Shown one piece after another: positions 1 to 13,398 of a stretch of 64,000 nt of DNA (its first letter is position 1; every line of letters begins with the position of its first letter). Where the stretch lies: positions 1-64,000 of the forward strand of contig JAAKBF010000302.1 in assembly GCA_012656075.1 (NCBI GenBank). Direction: 5' to 3'. Source of the stretch: Phytophthora hibernalis (Eukaryota; Oomycota; Peronosporomycetes; Peronosporales; Peronosporaceae). Made by a program: the position numbers and the translations under genes. Under the pieces are notes generated by a model that worked only from the letters and a program-made list of their open reading frames with translations, had not been told where the DNA came from and made no database searches.

Positions 1-3000
1 ACACCAGCGCCGCCTCGTCCTCCGTGCTCTCCACCTCCACCGGCTCCAGCATCGTCGCCGAAACCAGAGACCGAGGGTCCGGGATACTCCGAACCACGTG
101 CGACACCTCCACTATTACAGACCCAGACGACACCGAGTCCACCAACGTCACGTTCGTGGACACCGTCACGGTCTGCGACTTGGCGTGCGCGCGCCAGCAC
201 CTTCGGCCGCCTTCAGCCAGCTCATGTCGCTCGACTGCAGATCGCCAGCCACCACCCACTCGCGACCGCTGTCCACGCGGTGCAGCAGCACGAAGTCGCT
301 CCAGCGAGGCACCGCCATGCTCACGCCTGGACATCCAGCCGAGCGCCAGTCAGCAACGCAGACGCGCGACTCAACGCCACAGACACCGCCTGCCTCGGCG
401 GCATCGACACTGTCTCGTTCGCGAACACCATCGTGCGCAGCTCCACCGACAGGTCAAGTCGGCACGCCGCCACGAAATCGACAACGGACGCACCACCTCC
501 ACCTTCTGCGCCGCATTCCGCTTGTCGCGGAACACCAGCACCAGAGATCCACGGAAGCGGCCGGCGAATGATGCCATCGGGAACAGCTCCAGCACGCCCG
601 CCGAAGACTCATCCGACCCATTTGATGCCAGCGTCGCCGCCGACACATTCAATACGCTCGCCACGGTGCCGCCAGCACGCCTCCCACTTCCGCGTACTTG
701 CCGTCGAACGCCAAGCCACTCACGGAGCGCCCAAGTTGTGCCCGCGAACTTCCACGTCCACGGACCAGTATTCCAGCCACACTGCAGCACTGTCCAGCGA
801 CCCGCCAAAGACGTCCATCTTGCCCATGAACACCAGCGCCGCCTCGTCCTCCGTGCTCTCCCACCTCCACCGGCTCCAGCATCGTCGCCGAAACCAGAGA
901 CCGAGGGTCCGGGATACTCCGAACCACGTGCGACACCTCCACTATTACAGACCCAGACGACACCGAGTCCACCAACGTTTCGTGGACACCGTCACGGTCT
1001 GCGACTTGCCGTGCGCGCGCCAGCACTTCGGCCGCCTTCAGCCAGCTCATGTCGCTCGACTGCAGATCGCCAGCCACCACCCACTCGCGACCGCTGTCCA
1101 CGCGGTGCAGCAGCACGAAGTCGCTCCAGCGAGGCACCGCCATGCTCACGCCCTGGACATCCAGCCGAGCGCCAGTCAGCAACGCAGACGCGCGACTCAA
1201 CGCCACAGACACCGCCTGCCTCGGCGGCATCGACACTGTCTCGTTCGCGAACACCATCGTGCGCAGCTCCACCGACAGGTCCAAGTCGGCACGCCGCCAC
1301 GAAATCGACAACGGACGCACCACCTCCACCTTCTGCGCCGCATTCCGCTTGTCGCGGAACACCAGCACCAGAGATCCACGGAAGCGGCCGGCGAATGATG
1401 CCATCGGGAACAGCTCCAGCACGCCCGCCGAAGACTCATCCGACCCATTTGATGCCAGCGTCGCCGCCGACACATTCAATACGCTCGCCACGGTGCCGCC
1501 AGCACGCTCCGTACTTCCGCGTACTTGCCGTCGAACGCCAAGCCACTCACGGAGGCGCCCAAGTTGTGCCCGCGAACTTCCACGTCCACGGACCAGTATT
1601 CCAGCCACACTGCAGCACTGTCCAGCGACCCGCCAAAGACGTCCATCTTGCCCATGAACACCAGCGCCGCCTCGTCCTCCGTGCTCTCCACCTCCACCGG
1701 CTCCAGCATCGTCGCCGAAACCAGAGACCGAGGGTCCGGGATACTCCGAACCACGTGCGACACCTCCACTATTACAGACCCAGACGACACCGAGTCCACC
1801 AACGTCACGTTCGTGGACACCGTCACGGTCTGCGACTGCCGTGCGCGGCGCCAGCACCACTTCGGCCGCCTTCAGCCAGCTCATGTCGCTCGACTGCAGA
1901 TCGCCAGCCACCACCCACTCGCGACCGCTGTCCACGCGGTGCAGCAGCACGAAGTCGCTCCAGCGAGGCACCGCCATGCTCACGCCCTGGACATCCAGCC
2001 GAGCGCCAGTCAGCAACGCAGACGCGCGACTCAACGCCACAGACACCGCCTGCCTCGGCGGCATCGACACTGTCTCGTTCGCGAACACCATCGTGCGCAG
2101 CTCCACCGACAGGTCAAGTCGGCACGCCGCCACGAAATCGACAACGGACGCACCACCTCCACCTTCTGCGCCGCATTCCGCTTGTCGCGGAACACCAGCA
2201 CCAGAGATCGGAAGCGGCCGGCGAATGATGCCATCGGGAACAGCTCCAGCACGCCCGCCGAAGACTCATCCGACCCATTTGATGCCAGCGTCGCCGCCGA
2301 CACATTCAATACGCTCGCCACGGTGCCGCAGCACGCATCGCCCCGTACTTCCGCGTACTTGCCGTCGAACGCCAAGCCACTCACGGAGGCGCCCAAGTTG
2401 TGCCCGCGAACTTCCACGTCCACGGACCAGTATTCCAGCCACACTGCAGCACTGTCCAGCGACCCGCCAAAGACGTCCATCTTGCCCATGAACACCAGCG
2501 CCGCCTCGTCCTCCGTGCTCTCCACCTCCACCGGCTCCAGCATCGTCGCCGAAACCAGAGACCGAGGGTCCGGGATACTCCGAACCACGTGCGACACCTC
2601 CACTATTACAGACCCAGACGACACCGAGTCCACCAACGTCACGTTCGTGGACACCGTCACGGTCTGCGACGGCCGTGCGCGCCAGCACCACTTCGGCCGC
2701 CTTCAGCCAGCTCATGTCGCTCGACTGCAGATCGCCAGCCACCACCCACTCGCGACCGCTGTCCACGCGGTGCAGCAGCACGAAGTCGCTCCAGCGAGGC
2801 ACCGCCATGCTCACGCCCTGGACATCCAGCCGAGCGCCAGTCAGCAACGCAGACGCGCGACTCAACGCCACAGACACCGCCTGCCTCGGCGGCATCGACA
2901 CTGTCTCGTTCGCGAACACCATCGTGCGCAGCTCCACCGACAGGTCCAAGTCGGCACGCCGCCACGAAATCGACAACGGACGCACCACCTCCACCTTCTG

Positions 3001-6000
3001 CGCCGCATTCCGCTTGTCGCGGAACACCAGCACCAGAGATCCACGGAAGCGGCCGGCGAATGATGCCATCGGGAACAGCTCCAGCACGCCCGCCGAAGAC
3101 TCATCCGACCCATTTGATGCCAGCGTCGCCGCCGACACATTCAATACGCTCGCCACGGTGCCGCCAGCACGCTCCCGTACTTCCGCGTACTTGCCGTCGA
3201 ACGCCAAGCCACTCACGGAGGCGCCCAAGTTGTGCCCGCGAACTTCCACGTCCACGGACCAGTATTCCAGCCACACTGCAGCACTGTCCAGCGACCCGCC
3301 AAAGACGTCCATCTTGCCCATGAACACCAGCGCCGCCTCGTCCTCCGTGCTCTCCACCTCCACCGGCTCCAGCATCGTCGCCGAAACCAGAGACCGAGGG
3401 TCCGGGATACTCCGAACCACGTGCGACACCTCCACTATTACAGACCCAGACGACACCGAGTCCACCAACGTCACGTTCGTGGACACCGTCACGGTCTGCG
3501 ACTTGCCGTGCGCGGCGCCAGCACCACTTCGGCCGCCTTCAGCCAGCTCATGTCGCTCGACTGCAGATCGCCAGCCACCACCCACTCGCGACCGCTGTCC
3601 ACGCGGTGCAGCAGCACGAAGTCGCTCCAGCGAGGCACCGCCATGCTCACGCCCTGGACATCCAGCCGAGCGCCAGTCAGCAACGCAGACGCGCGACTCA
3701 ACGCCACAGACACCGCCTGCCTCGGCGGCATCGACACTGTCTCGTTCGCGAACACCATCGTGCGCAGCTCCACCGACAGGTCCAAGTCGGCACGCCGCCA
3801 CGAAATCGACAACGGACGCACCACCTCCACCTTCTGCGCCGCATTCCGCTTGTCGCGGAACACCAGCACCAGAGATCCACGGAAGCGGCCGGCGAATGAT
3901 GCCATCGGGAACAGCTCCAGCACGCCCGCCGAAGACTCATCCGACCCATTTGATGCCAGCGTCGCCGCCGACACATTCAATACGCTCGCCACGGTGCCGC
4001 CAGCACGCTCCCGTACTTCCGCGTACTTGCCGTCGAACGCCAAGCCACTCACGGAGGCGCCCAAGTTGTGCCCGCGAACTTCCACGTCCACGGACCAGTA
4101 TTCCAGCCACACTGCAGCACTGTCCAGCGACCCGCCAAAGACGTCCATCTTGCCCATGAACACCAGCGCCGCCTCGTCCTCCGTGCTCTCCACCTCCACC
4201 GGCTCCAGCATCGTCGCCGAAACCAGAGACCGAGGGTCCGGGATACTCCGAACCACGTGCGACACCTCCACTATTACAGACCCAGACGACACCGAGTCCA
4301 CCAACGTCACGTTCGTGGACACCGTCACGGTCTGCGACTTGCCGTGCGCGGCGCCAGCACCACTTCGGCCGCCTTCAGCCAGCTCATGTCGCTCGACTGC
4401 AGATCGCCAGCCACCACCCACTCGCGACCGCTGTCCACGCGGTGCAGCAGCACGAAGTCGCTCCAGCGAGGCACCGCCATGCTCACGCCCTGGACATCCA
4501 GCCGAGCGCCAGTCAGCAACGCAGACGCGCGACTCAACGCCACAGACACCGCCTGCCTCGGCGGCATCGACACTGTCTCGTTCGCGAACACCATCGTGCG
4601 CAGCTCCACCGACAGGTCAAGTCGGCACGCCGCCACGAAATCGACAACGGACGCACCACCTCCACCTTCTGCGCCGCATTCCGCTTGTCGCGGAACACCA
4701 GCACCAGAGATCCACGGAAGCGGCCGGCGAATGATGCCATCGGGAACAGCTCCAGCACGCCCGCCGAAGACTCATCCGACCCATTTGATGCCAGCGTCGC
4801 CGCCGACACATTCAATACGCTCGCCACGGTGCCGCCAGCACGCTCCCGTACTTCCGCGTACTTGCCGTCGAACGCCAAGCCACTCACGGAGGCGCCCAAG
4901 TTGTGCCCGCGAACTTCCACGTCCACGGACCAGTATTCCAGCCACACTGCAGCACTGTCCAGCGACCCGCCAAAGACGTCCATCTTGCCCATGAACACCA
5001 GCGCCGCCTCGTCCTCCGTGCTCTCCACCTCCACCGGCTCCAGCATCGTCGCCGAAACCAGAGACCGAGGGTCCGGGATACTCCGAACCACGTGCGACAC
5101 CTCCACTATTACAGACCCAGACGACACCGAGTCCACCAACGTCACGTTCGTGGACACCGTCACGGTCTGCGACTTGGCCGTGCGCGGCGCCAGCACCACT
5201 TCGGCCGCCTTCAGCCAGCTCATGTCGCTCGACTGCAGATCGCCAGCCACCACCCACTCGCGACCGCTGTCCACGCGGTGCAGCAGCACGAAGTCGCTCC
5301 AGCGAGGCACCGCCATGCTCACGCCCTGGACATCCAGCCGAGCGCCAGTCAGCAACGCAGACGCGCGACTCAACGCCACAGACACCGCCTGCCTCGGCGG
5401 CATCGACACTGTCTCGTTCGCGAACACCATCGTGCGCAGCTCCACCGACAGGTCCAAGTCGGCACGCCGCCACGAAATCGACAACGGACGCACCACCTCC
5501 ACCTTCTGCGCCGCATTCCGCTTGTCGCGGAACACCAGCACCAGAGATCCACGGAAGCGGCCGGCGAATGATGCCATCGGGAACAGCTCCAGCACGCCCG
5601 CCGAAGACTCATCCGACCCATTTGATGCCAGCGTCGCCGCCGACACATTCAATACGCTCGCCACGGTGCCGCCAGCACGCTCCCGTACTTCCGCGTACTT
5701 GCCGTCGAACGCCAAGCCACTCACGGAGGCGCCAAGTTGTGCCCGCGAACTTCCACGTCCACGGACCAGTATTCCAGCCACACTGCAGCACTGTCCAGCG
5801 ACCCGCCAAAGACGTCCATCTTGCCCATGAACACCAGCGCCGCCTCGTCCTCCGTGCTCTCCACCTCCACCGGCTCCAGCATCGTCGCCGAAACCAGAGA
5901 CCGAGGGTCCGGGATACTCCGAACCACGTGCGACACCTCCACTATTACAGACCCAGACGACACCGAGTCCACCAACGTCACGTTCGTGGACACCGTCACG

Positions 6001-9000
6001 GTCTGCGACTTGCCGTGCGCGGCGCCAGCACCACTTCGGCCGCCTTCAGCCAGCTCATGTCGCTCGACTGCAGATCGCCAGCCACCACCCACTCGCGACC
6101 GCTGTCCACGCGGTGCAGCAGCACGAAGTCGCTCCAGCGAGGCACCGCCATGCTCACGCCCTGGACATCCAGCCGAGCGCCAGTCAGCAACGCAGACGCG
6201 CGACTCAACGCCACAGACACCGCCTGCCTCGGCGGCATCGACACTGTCTCGTTCGCGAACACCATCGTGCGCAGCTCCACCGACAGGTCCAAGTCGGCAC
6301 GCCGCCACGAAATCGACAACGGACGCACCACCTCCACCTTCTGCGCCGCATTCGCTTGTCGCGGAACACCAGCACCAGAGATCCACGGAAGCGGCCGGCG
6401 AATGATGCCATCGGGAACAGCTCCAGCACGCCCGCCGAAGACTCATCCGACCCATTTGATGCCAGCGTCGCCGCCGACACATTCAATACGCTCGCCACGG
6501 TGCCGCCAGCACGCTCCCGTACTTCCGCGTACTTGCCGTCGAACGCCAAGCCACTCACGGAGGCGCCCAAGTTGTGCCCGCGAACTTCCACGTCCACGGA
6601 CCAGTATTCCAGCCACACTGCAGCACTGTCCAGCGACCCGCCAAAGACGTCCATCTTGCCCATGAACACCAGCGCCGCCTCGTCCTCCGTGCTCTCCACC
6701 TCCACCGGCTCCAGCATCGTCGCCGAAACCAGAGACCGAGGGTCCGGGATACTCCGAACCACGTGCGACACCTCCACTATTACAGACCCAGACGACACCG
6801 AGTCCACCAACGTCACGTTCGTGGACACCGTCACGGTCTGCGACTTGCCGTGCGCGGCGCCAGCACCACTTCGGCCGCCTTCAGCCAGCTCATGTCGCTC
6901 GACTGCAGATCGCCAGCCACCACCCACTCGCGACCGCTGTCCACGCGGTGCAGCAGCACGAAGTCGCTCCAGCGAGGCACCGCCATGCTCACGCCCTGGA
7001 CATCCAGCCGAGCGCCAGTCAGCAACGCAGACGCGCGACTCAACGCCACAGACACCGCCTGCCTCGGCGGCATCGACACTGTCTCGTTCGCGAACACCAT
7101 CGTGCGCAGCTCCACCGACAGGTCAAGTCGGCACGCCGCCACGAAATCGACAACGGACGCACCACCTCCACCTTCTGCGCCGCATTCCGCTTGTCGCGGA
7201 ACACCAGCACCAGAGATCCACGGAAGCGGCCGGCGAATGATGCCATCGGGAACAGCTCCAGCACGCCCGCCGAAGACTCATCCGACCCATTTGATGCCAG
7301 CGTCGCCGCCGACACATTCAATACGCTCGCCACGGTGCCGCCAGCACGCTCCGTACTTCCGCGTACTTGCCGTCGAACGCCAAGCCACTCACGGAGGCGC
7401 CCAAGTTGTGCCCGCGAACTTCCACGTCCACGGACCAGTATTCCAGCCACACTGCAGCACTGTCCAGCGACCCGCCAAAGACGTCCATCTTGCCCATGAA
7501 CACCAGCGCCGCCTCGTCCTCCGTGCTCTCCACCTCCACCGGCTCCAGCATCGTCGCCGAAACCAGAGACCGAGGGTCCGGGATACTCCGAACCACGTGC
7601 GACACCTCCACTATTACAGACCCAGACGACACCGAGTCCACCAACGTCACGTTCGTGGACACCGTCACGGTCTGCGACTTGCCGTGCGCGGCGCCAGCAC
7701 CACTTCGGCCGCCTTCAGCCAGCTCATGTCGCTCGACTGCAGATCGCCAGCCACCACCCACTCGCGACCGCTGTCCACGCGGTGCAGCAGCACGAAGTCG
7801 CTCCAGCGAGGCACCGCCATGCTCACGCCCTGGACATCCAGCCGAGCGCCAGTCAGCAACGCAGACGCGCGACTCAACGCCACAGACACCGCCTGCCTCG
7901 GCGGCATCGACACTGTCTCGTTCGCGAACACCATCGTGCGCAGCTCCACCGACAGGTCCAAGTCGGCACGCCGCCACGAAATCGACAACGGACGCACCAC
8001 CTCCACCTTCTGCGCCGCATTCCGCTTGTCGCGGAACACCAGCACCAGAGATCCACGGAAGCGGCCGGCGAATGATGCCATCGGGAACAGCTCCAGCACG
8101 CCCGCCGAAGACTCATCCGACCCATTTGATGCCAGCGTCGCCGCCGACACATTCAATACGCTCGCCACGGTGCCGCCAGCACGCTCCCGTACTTCCGCGT
8201 ACTTGCCGTCGAACGCCAAGCCACTCACGGAGGCGCCCAAGTTGTGCCCGCGAACTTCCACGTCCACGGACCAGTATTCCAGCCACACTGCAGCACTGTC
8301 CAGCGACCCGCCAAAGACGTCCATCTTGCCCATGAACACCAGCGCCGCCTCGTCCTCCGTGCTCTCCACCTCCACCGGCTCCAGCATCGTCGCCGAAACC
8401 AGAGACCGAGGGTCCGGGATACTCCGAACCACGTGCGACACCTCCACTATTACAGACCCAGACGACACCGAGTCCACCAACGTCACGTTCGTGGACACCG
8501 TCACGGTCTGCGACTTGCCGTGCGCGGCGCCAGCACCACTTCGGCCGCCTTCAGCCAGCTCATGTCGCTCGACTGCAGATCGCCAGCCACCACCCACTCG
8601 CGACCGCTGTCCACGCGGTGCAGCAGCACGAAGTCGCTCCAGCGAGGCACCGCCATGCTCACGCCCTGGACATCCAGCCGAGCGCCAGTCAGCAACGCAG
8701 ACGCGCGACTCAACGCCACAGACACCGCCTGCCTCGGCGGCATCGACACTGTCTCGTTCGCGAACACCATCGTGCGCAGCTCCACCGACAGGTCCAAGTC
8801 GGCACGCCGCCACGAAATCGACAACGGACGCACCACCTCCACCTTCTGCGCCGCATTCCGCTTGTCGCGGAACACCAGCACCAGAGATCCACGGAAGCGG
8901 CCGGCGAATGATGCCATCGGGAACAGCTCCAGCACGCCCGCCGAAGACTCATCCGACCCATTTGATGCCAGCGTCGCCGCCGACACATTCGATACGCTCG

Positions 9001-11004
9001 CCACGGTGCCGCCAGCACGCTCCCGTACTTCCGCGTACTTGCCGTCGAACGCCAAGCCACTCACGGAGGCGCCCAAGTTGTGCCCGCGAACTTCCACGTC
9101 CACGGACCAGTATTCCAGCCACACTGCAGCACTGTCCAGCGACCCGCCAAAGACGTCCATCTTGCCCATGAACACCAGCGCCGCCTCGTCCTCCGTGCTC
9201 TCCACCTCCACCGGCTCCAGCATCGTCGCCGAAACCAGAGACCGAGGGTCCGGGATACTCGAACCACGTGCGACACCTCCACTATTACAGACCCAGACGA
9301 CACCGAGTCCACCAACGTCACGTTCGTGGACACCGTCACGGTCTGCGACGGCCGTGCGCGGCGCCAGCACCACTTCGGCCGCCTTCAGCCAGCTCATGTC
9401 GCTCGACTGCAGATCGCCAGCCACCACCCACTCGCGACCGCTGTCCACGCGGTGCAGCAGCACGAAGTCGCTCCAGCGAGGCACCGCCATGCTCACGCCC
9501 TGGACATCCAGCCGAGCGCCAGTCAGCAACGCAGACGCGCGACTCAACGCCACAGACACCGCCTGCCTCGGCGGCATCGACACTGTCTCGTTCGCGAACA
9601 CCATCGTGCGCAGCTCCACCGACAGGTCAAGTCGGCACGCCGCCACGAAATCGACAACGGACGCACCACCTCCACCTTCTGCGCCGCATTCCGCTTGTCG
9701 CGGAACACCAGCACCAGAGATCCACGGAAGCGGCCGGCGAATGATGCCATCGGGAACAGCTCCAGCACGCCCGCCGAAGACTCATCCGACCCATTTGATG
9801 CCAGCGTCGCCGCCGACACATTCAATACGCTCGCCACGGTGCCGCCAGCACGCTCCCGTACTTCCGCGTACTTGCCGTCGAACGCCAAGCCACTCACGGA
9901 GGCGCCCAAGTTGTGCCCGCGAACTTCCACGTCCACGGACCAGTATTCCAGCCACACTGCAGCACTGTCCAGCGACCCGCCAAAGACGTCCATCTTGCCC
10001 ATGAACACCAGCGCCGCCTCGTCCTCCGTGCTCTCCACCTCCACCGGCTCCAGCATCGTCGCCGAAACCAGAGACCGAGGGTCCGGGATACTCCGAACCA
10101 CGTGCGACACCTCCACTATTACAGACCCAGACGACACCGAGTCCACCAACGTCACGTTCGTGGACACCGTCACGGTCTGCGACTTGCCGTGCGCGGCGCC
10201 AGCACCACTTCGGCCGCCTTCAGCCAGCTCATGTCGCTCGACTGCAGATCGCCAGCCACCACCCACTCGCGACCGCTGTCCACGCGGTGCAGCAGCACGA
10301 AGTCGCTCCAGCGAGGCACCGCCATGCTCACGCCCTGGACATCCAGCCGAGCGCCAGTCAGCAACGCAGACGCGCGACTCAACGCCACAGACACCGCCTG
10401 CCTCGGCGGCATCGACACTGTCTCGTTCGCGAACACCATCGTGCGCAGCTCCACCGACAGGTCAAGTCGGCACGCCGCCACGAAATCGACAACGGACGCA
10501 CCACCTCCACCTTCTGCGCCGCATTCCGCTTGTCGCGGAACACCAGCACCAGAGATCCACGGAAGCGGCCGGCGAATGATGCCATCGGGAACAGCTCCAG
10601 CACGCCCGCCGAAGACTCATCCGACCCATTTGATGCCAGCGTCGCCGCCGACACATTCGATACGCTCGCCACGGTGCCGCCAGCACGCTCCCGTACTTCC
10701 GCGTACTTGCCGTCGAACGCCAAGCCACTCACGGAGGCGCCCAAGTTGTGCCCGCGAACTTCCACGTCCACGGACCAGTATTCCAGCCACACTGCAGCAC
10801 TGTCCAGCGACCCGCCAAAGACGTCCATCTTGCCCATGAACACCAGCGCCGCCTCGTCCTCCGTGCTCTCCACCTCCACCGGCTCCAGCATCGTCGCCGA
10901 AACCAGAGACCGAGGGTCCGGGATACTCCGAACCACGTGCGACACCTCCACTATTACAGACCCAGACGACACCGAGTCCACCAACGTCACGTTCGTGGAC
11001 ACCG

Positions 11005-13398
11005 TCACGGTCTGCGACTTGCCGTGCGCGGCGCCAGCACCACTTCGGCCGCCTTCAGCCAGCTCATGTCGCTCGACTGCAGATCGCCAGCCACCACCCA
11101 CTCGCGACCGCTGTCCACGCGGTGCAGCAGCACGAAGTCGCTCCAGCGAGGCACCGCCATGCTCACGCCCTGGACATCCAGCCGAGCGCCAGTCAGCAAC
11201 GCAGACGCGCGACTCAACGCCACAGACACCGCCTGCCTCGGCGGCATCGACACTGTCTCGTTCGCGAACACCATCGTGCGCAGCTCCACCGACAGGTCCA
11301 AGTCGGCACGCCGCCACGAAATCGACAACGGACGCACCACCTCCACCTTCTGCGCCGCATTCCGCTTGTCGCGGAACACCAGCACCAGAGATCCACGGAA
11401 GCGGCCGGCGAATGATGCCATCGGGAACAGCTCCAGCACGCCCGCCGAAGACTCATCCGACCCATTTGATGCCAGCGTCGCCGCCGACACATTCGATACG
11501 CTCGCCACGGTGCCGCCAGCACGCTCCCGTACTTCCGCGTACTTGCCGTCGAACGCCAAGCCACTCACGGAGGCGCCCAAGTTGTGCCCGCGAACTTCCA
11601 CGTCCACGGACCAGTATTCCAGCCACACTGCAGCACTGTCCAGCGACCCGCCAAAGACGTCCATCTTGCCCATGAACACCAGCGCCGCCTCGTCCTCCGT
11701 GCTCTCCACCTCCACCGGCTCCAGCATCGTCGCCGAAACCAGAGACCGAGGGTCCGGGATACTCCGAACCACGTGCGACACCTCCACTATTACAGACCCA
11801 GACGACACCGAGTCCACCAACGTCACGTTCGTGGACACCGTCACGGTCTGCGACTTGGCCGTGCGCGGCGCCAGCACCACTTCGGCCGCCTTCAGCCAGC
11901 TCATGTCGCTCGACTGCAGATCGCCAGCCACCACCCACTCGCGACCGCTGTCCACGCGGTGCAGCAGCACGAAGTCGCTCCAGCGAGGCACCGCCATGCT
12001 CACGCCCTGGACATCCAGCCGAGCGCCAGTCAGCAACGCAGACGCGCGACTCAACGCCACAGACACCGCCTGCCTCGGCGGCATCGACACTGTCTCGTTC
12101 GCGAACACCATCGTGCGCAGCTCCACCGACAGGTCCAAGTCGGCACGCCGCCACGAAATCGACAACGGACGCACCACCTCCACCTTCTGCGCCGCATTCC
12201 GCTTGTCGCGGAACACCAGCACCAGAGATCCACGGAAGCGGCCGGCGAATGATGCCATCGGGAACAGCTCCAGCACGCCCGCCGAAGACTCATCCGACCC
12301 ATTTGATGCCAGCGTCGCCGCCGACACATTCGATACGCTCGCCACGGTGCCGCCAGCACGCTCCCGTACTTCCGCGTACTTGCCGTCGAACGCCAAGCCA
12401 CTCACGGAGGCGCCCAAGTTGTGCCCGCGAACTTCCACGTCCACGGACCAGTATTCCAGCCACACTGCAGCACTGTCCAGCGACCCGCCAAAGACGTCCA
12501 TCTTGCCCATGAACACCAGCGCCGCCTCGTCCTCCGTGCTCTCCACCTCCACCGGCTCCAGCATCGTCGCCGAAACCAGAGACCGAGGGTCCGGGATACT
12601 CGAACCACGTGCGACACCTCCACTATTACAGACCCAGACGACACCGAGTCCACCAACGTCACGTTCGTGGACACCGTCACGGTCTGCGACGGCCGTGCGC
12701 GGCGCCAGCACCACTTCGGCCGCCTTCAGCCAGCTCATGTCGCTCGACTGCAGATCGCCAGCCACCACCCACTCGCGACCGCTGTCCACGCGGTGCAGCA
12801 GCACGAAGTCGCTCCAGCGAGGCACCGCCATGCTCACGCCCTGGACATCCAGCCGAGCGCCAGTCAGCAACGCAGACGCGCGACTCAACGCCACAGACAC
12901 CGCCTGCCTCGGCGGCATCGACACTGTCTCGTTCGCGAACACCATCGTGCGCAGCTCCACCGACAGGTCCAAGTCGGCACGCCGCCACGAAATCGACAAC
13001 GGACGCACCACCTCCACCTTCTGCGCCGCATTCCGCTTGTCGCGGAACACCAGCACCAGAGATCCACGGAAGCGGCCGGCGAATGATGCCATCGGGAACA
13101 GCTCCAGCACGCCCGCCGAAGACTCATCCGACCCATTTGATGCCAGCGTCGCCGCCGACACATTCGATACGCTCGCCACGGTGCCGCCAGCACGCTCCCG
13201 TACTTCCGCGTACTTGCCGTCGAACGCCAAGCCACTCACGGAGGCGCCCAAGTTGTGCCCGCGAACTTCCACGTCCACGGACCAGTATTCCAGCCACACT
13301 GCAGCACTGTCCAGCGACCCGCCAAAGACGTCCATCTTGCCCATGAACACCAGCGCCGCCTCGTCCTCCGTGCTCTCCACCTCCACCGGCTCCAGCAT
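11005..13398 (-). CDS. Longest uninterrupted stretch of the repeat protein (797 aa, nearly 3 units)
   Basis: This is the best surviving reading frame of the array. It spans nearly three consecutive units in the natural frame. The copy covering about 11.46-12.3 kb is a clean 837 bp. The neighbouring copy is 834 bp, having lost two bases at GCGAC(TT)GGCC (about 12,690) and one at GATACTC(C)GAACC (about 12,600). These three losses cancel, so the frame is regained after about 30 residues of altered sequence (it contains VADRDGVHERDVGG). The frame finally ends near 11,005, where a one-base loss at the same GCGACTT(G)GCC site runs into a stop after PRTASRRP. The ATG at the 5' end is internal to a unit, so this is not a true gene start. 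It is useful as the reference for what an intact unit encodes. Confidence 0.5.
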   Translation of the reverse strand: MLEPVEVESTEDEAALVFMGKMDVFGGSLDSAAVWLEYWSVDVEVRGHNLGASVSGLAFDGKYAEVRERAGGTVASVSNVSAATLASNGSDESSAGVLELFPMASFAGRFRGSLVLVFRDKRNAAQKVEVVRPLSISWRRADLDLSVELRTMVFANETVSMPPRQAVSVALSRASALLTGARLDVQGVSMAVPRWSDFVLLHRVDSGREWVVAGDLQSSDMSWLKAAEVVLAPRTAVADRDGVHERDVGGLGVVWVCNSGGVARGSSIPDPRSLVSATMLEPVEVESTEDEAALVFMGKMDVFGGSLDSAAVWLEYWSVDVEVRGHNLGASVSGLAFDGKYAEVRERAGGTVASVSNVSAATLASNGSDESSAGVLELFPMASFAGRFRGSLVLVFRDKRNAAQKVEVVRPLSISWRRADLDLSVELRTMVFANETVSMPPRQAVSVALSRASALLTGARLDVQGVSMAVPRWSDFVLLHRVDSGREWVVAGDLQSSDMSWLKAAEVVLAPRTAKSQTVTVSTNVTLVDSVSSGSVIVEVSHVVRSIPDPRSLVSATMLEPVEVESTEDEAALVFMGKMDVFGGSLDSAAVWLEYWSVDVEVRGHNLGASVSGLAFDGKYAEVRERAGGTVASVSNVSAATLASNGSDESSAGVLELFPMASFAGRFRGSLVLVFRDKRNAAQKVEVVRPLSISWRRADLDLSVELRTMVFANETVSMPPRQAVSVALSRASALLTGARLDVQGVSMAVPRWSDFVLLHRVDSGREWVVAGDLQSSDMSWLKAAEVVLAPRTASRRP
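11463..12299 (-). repeat. Reference 837-bp repeat unit (intact register)
   Basis: This copy has the full 837-bp length, with TTGGCC kept at the site that is damaged in most copies, TACTCCGAACC kept at the second site, and AGGTCCAAG kept at the third. On the minus strand it has no stop. It is the best single copy to use as a consensus for aligning the others. It carries the TCG (Ser) variant in ASVSNVS, whereas most copies left of 9.8 kb have TTG (Leu) there. Confidence 0.85.
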
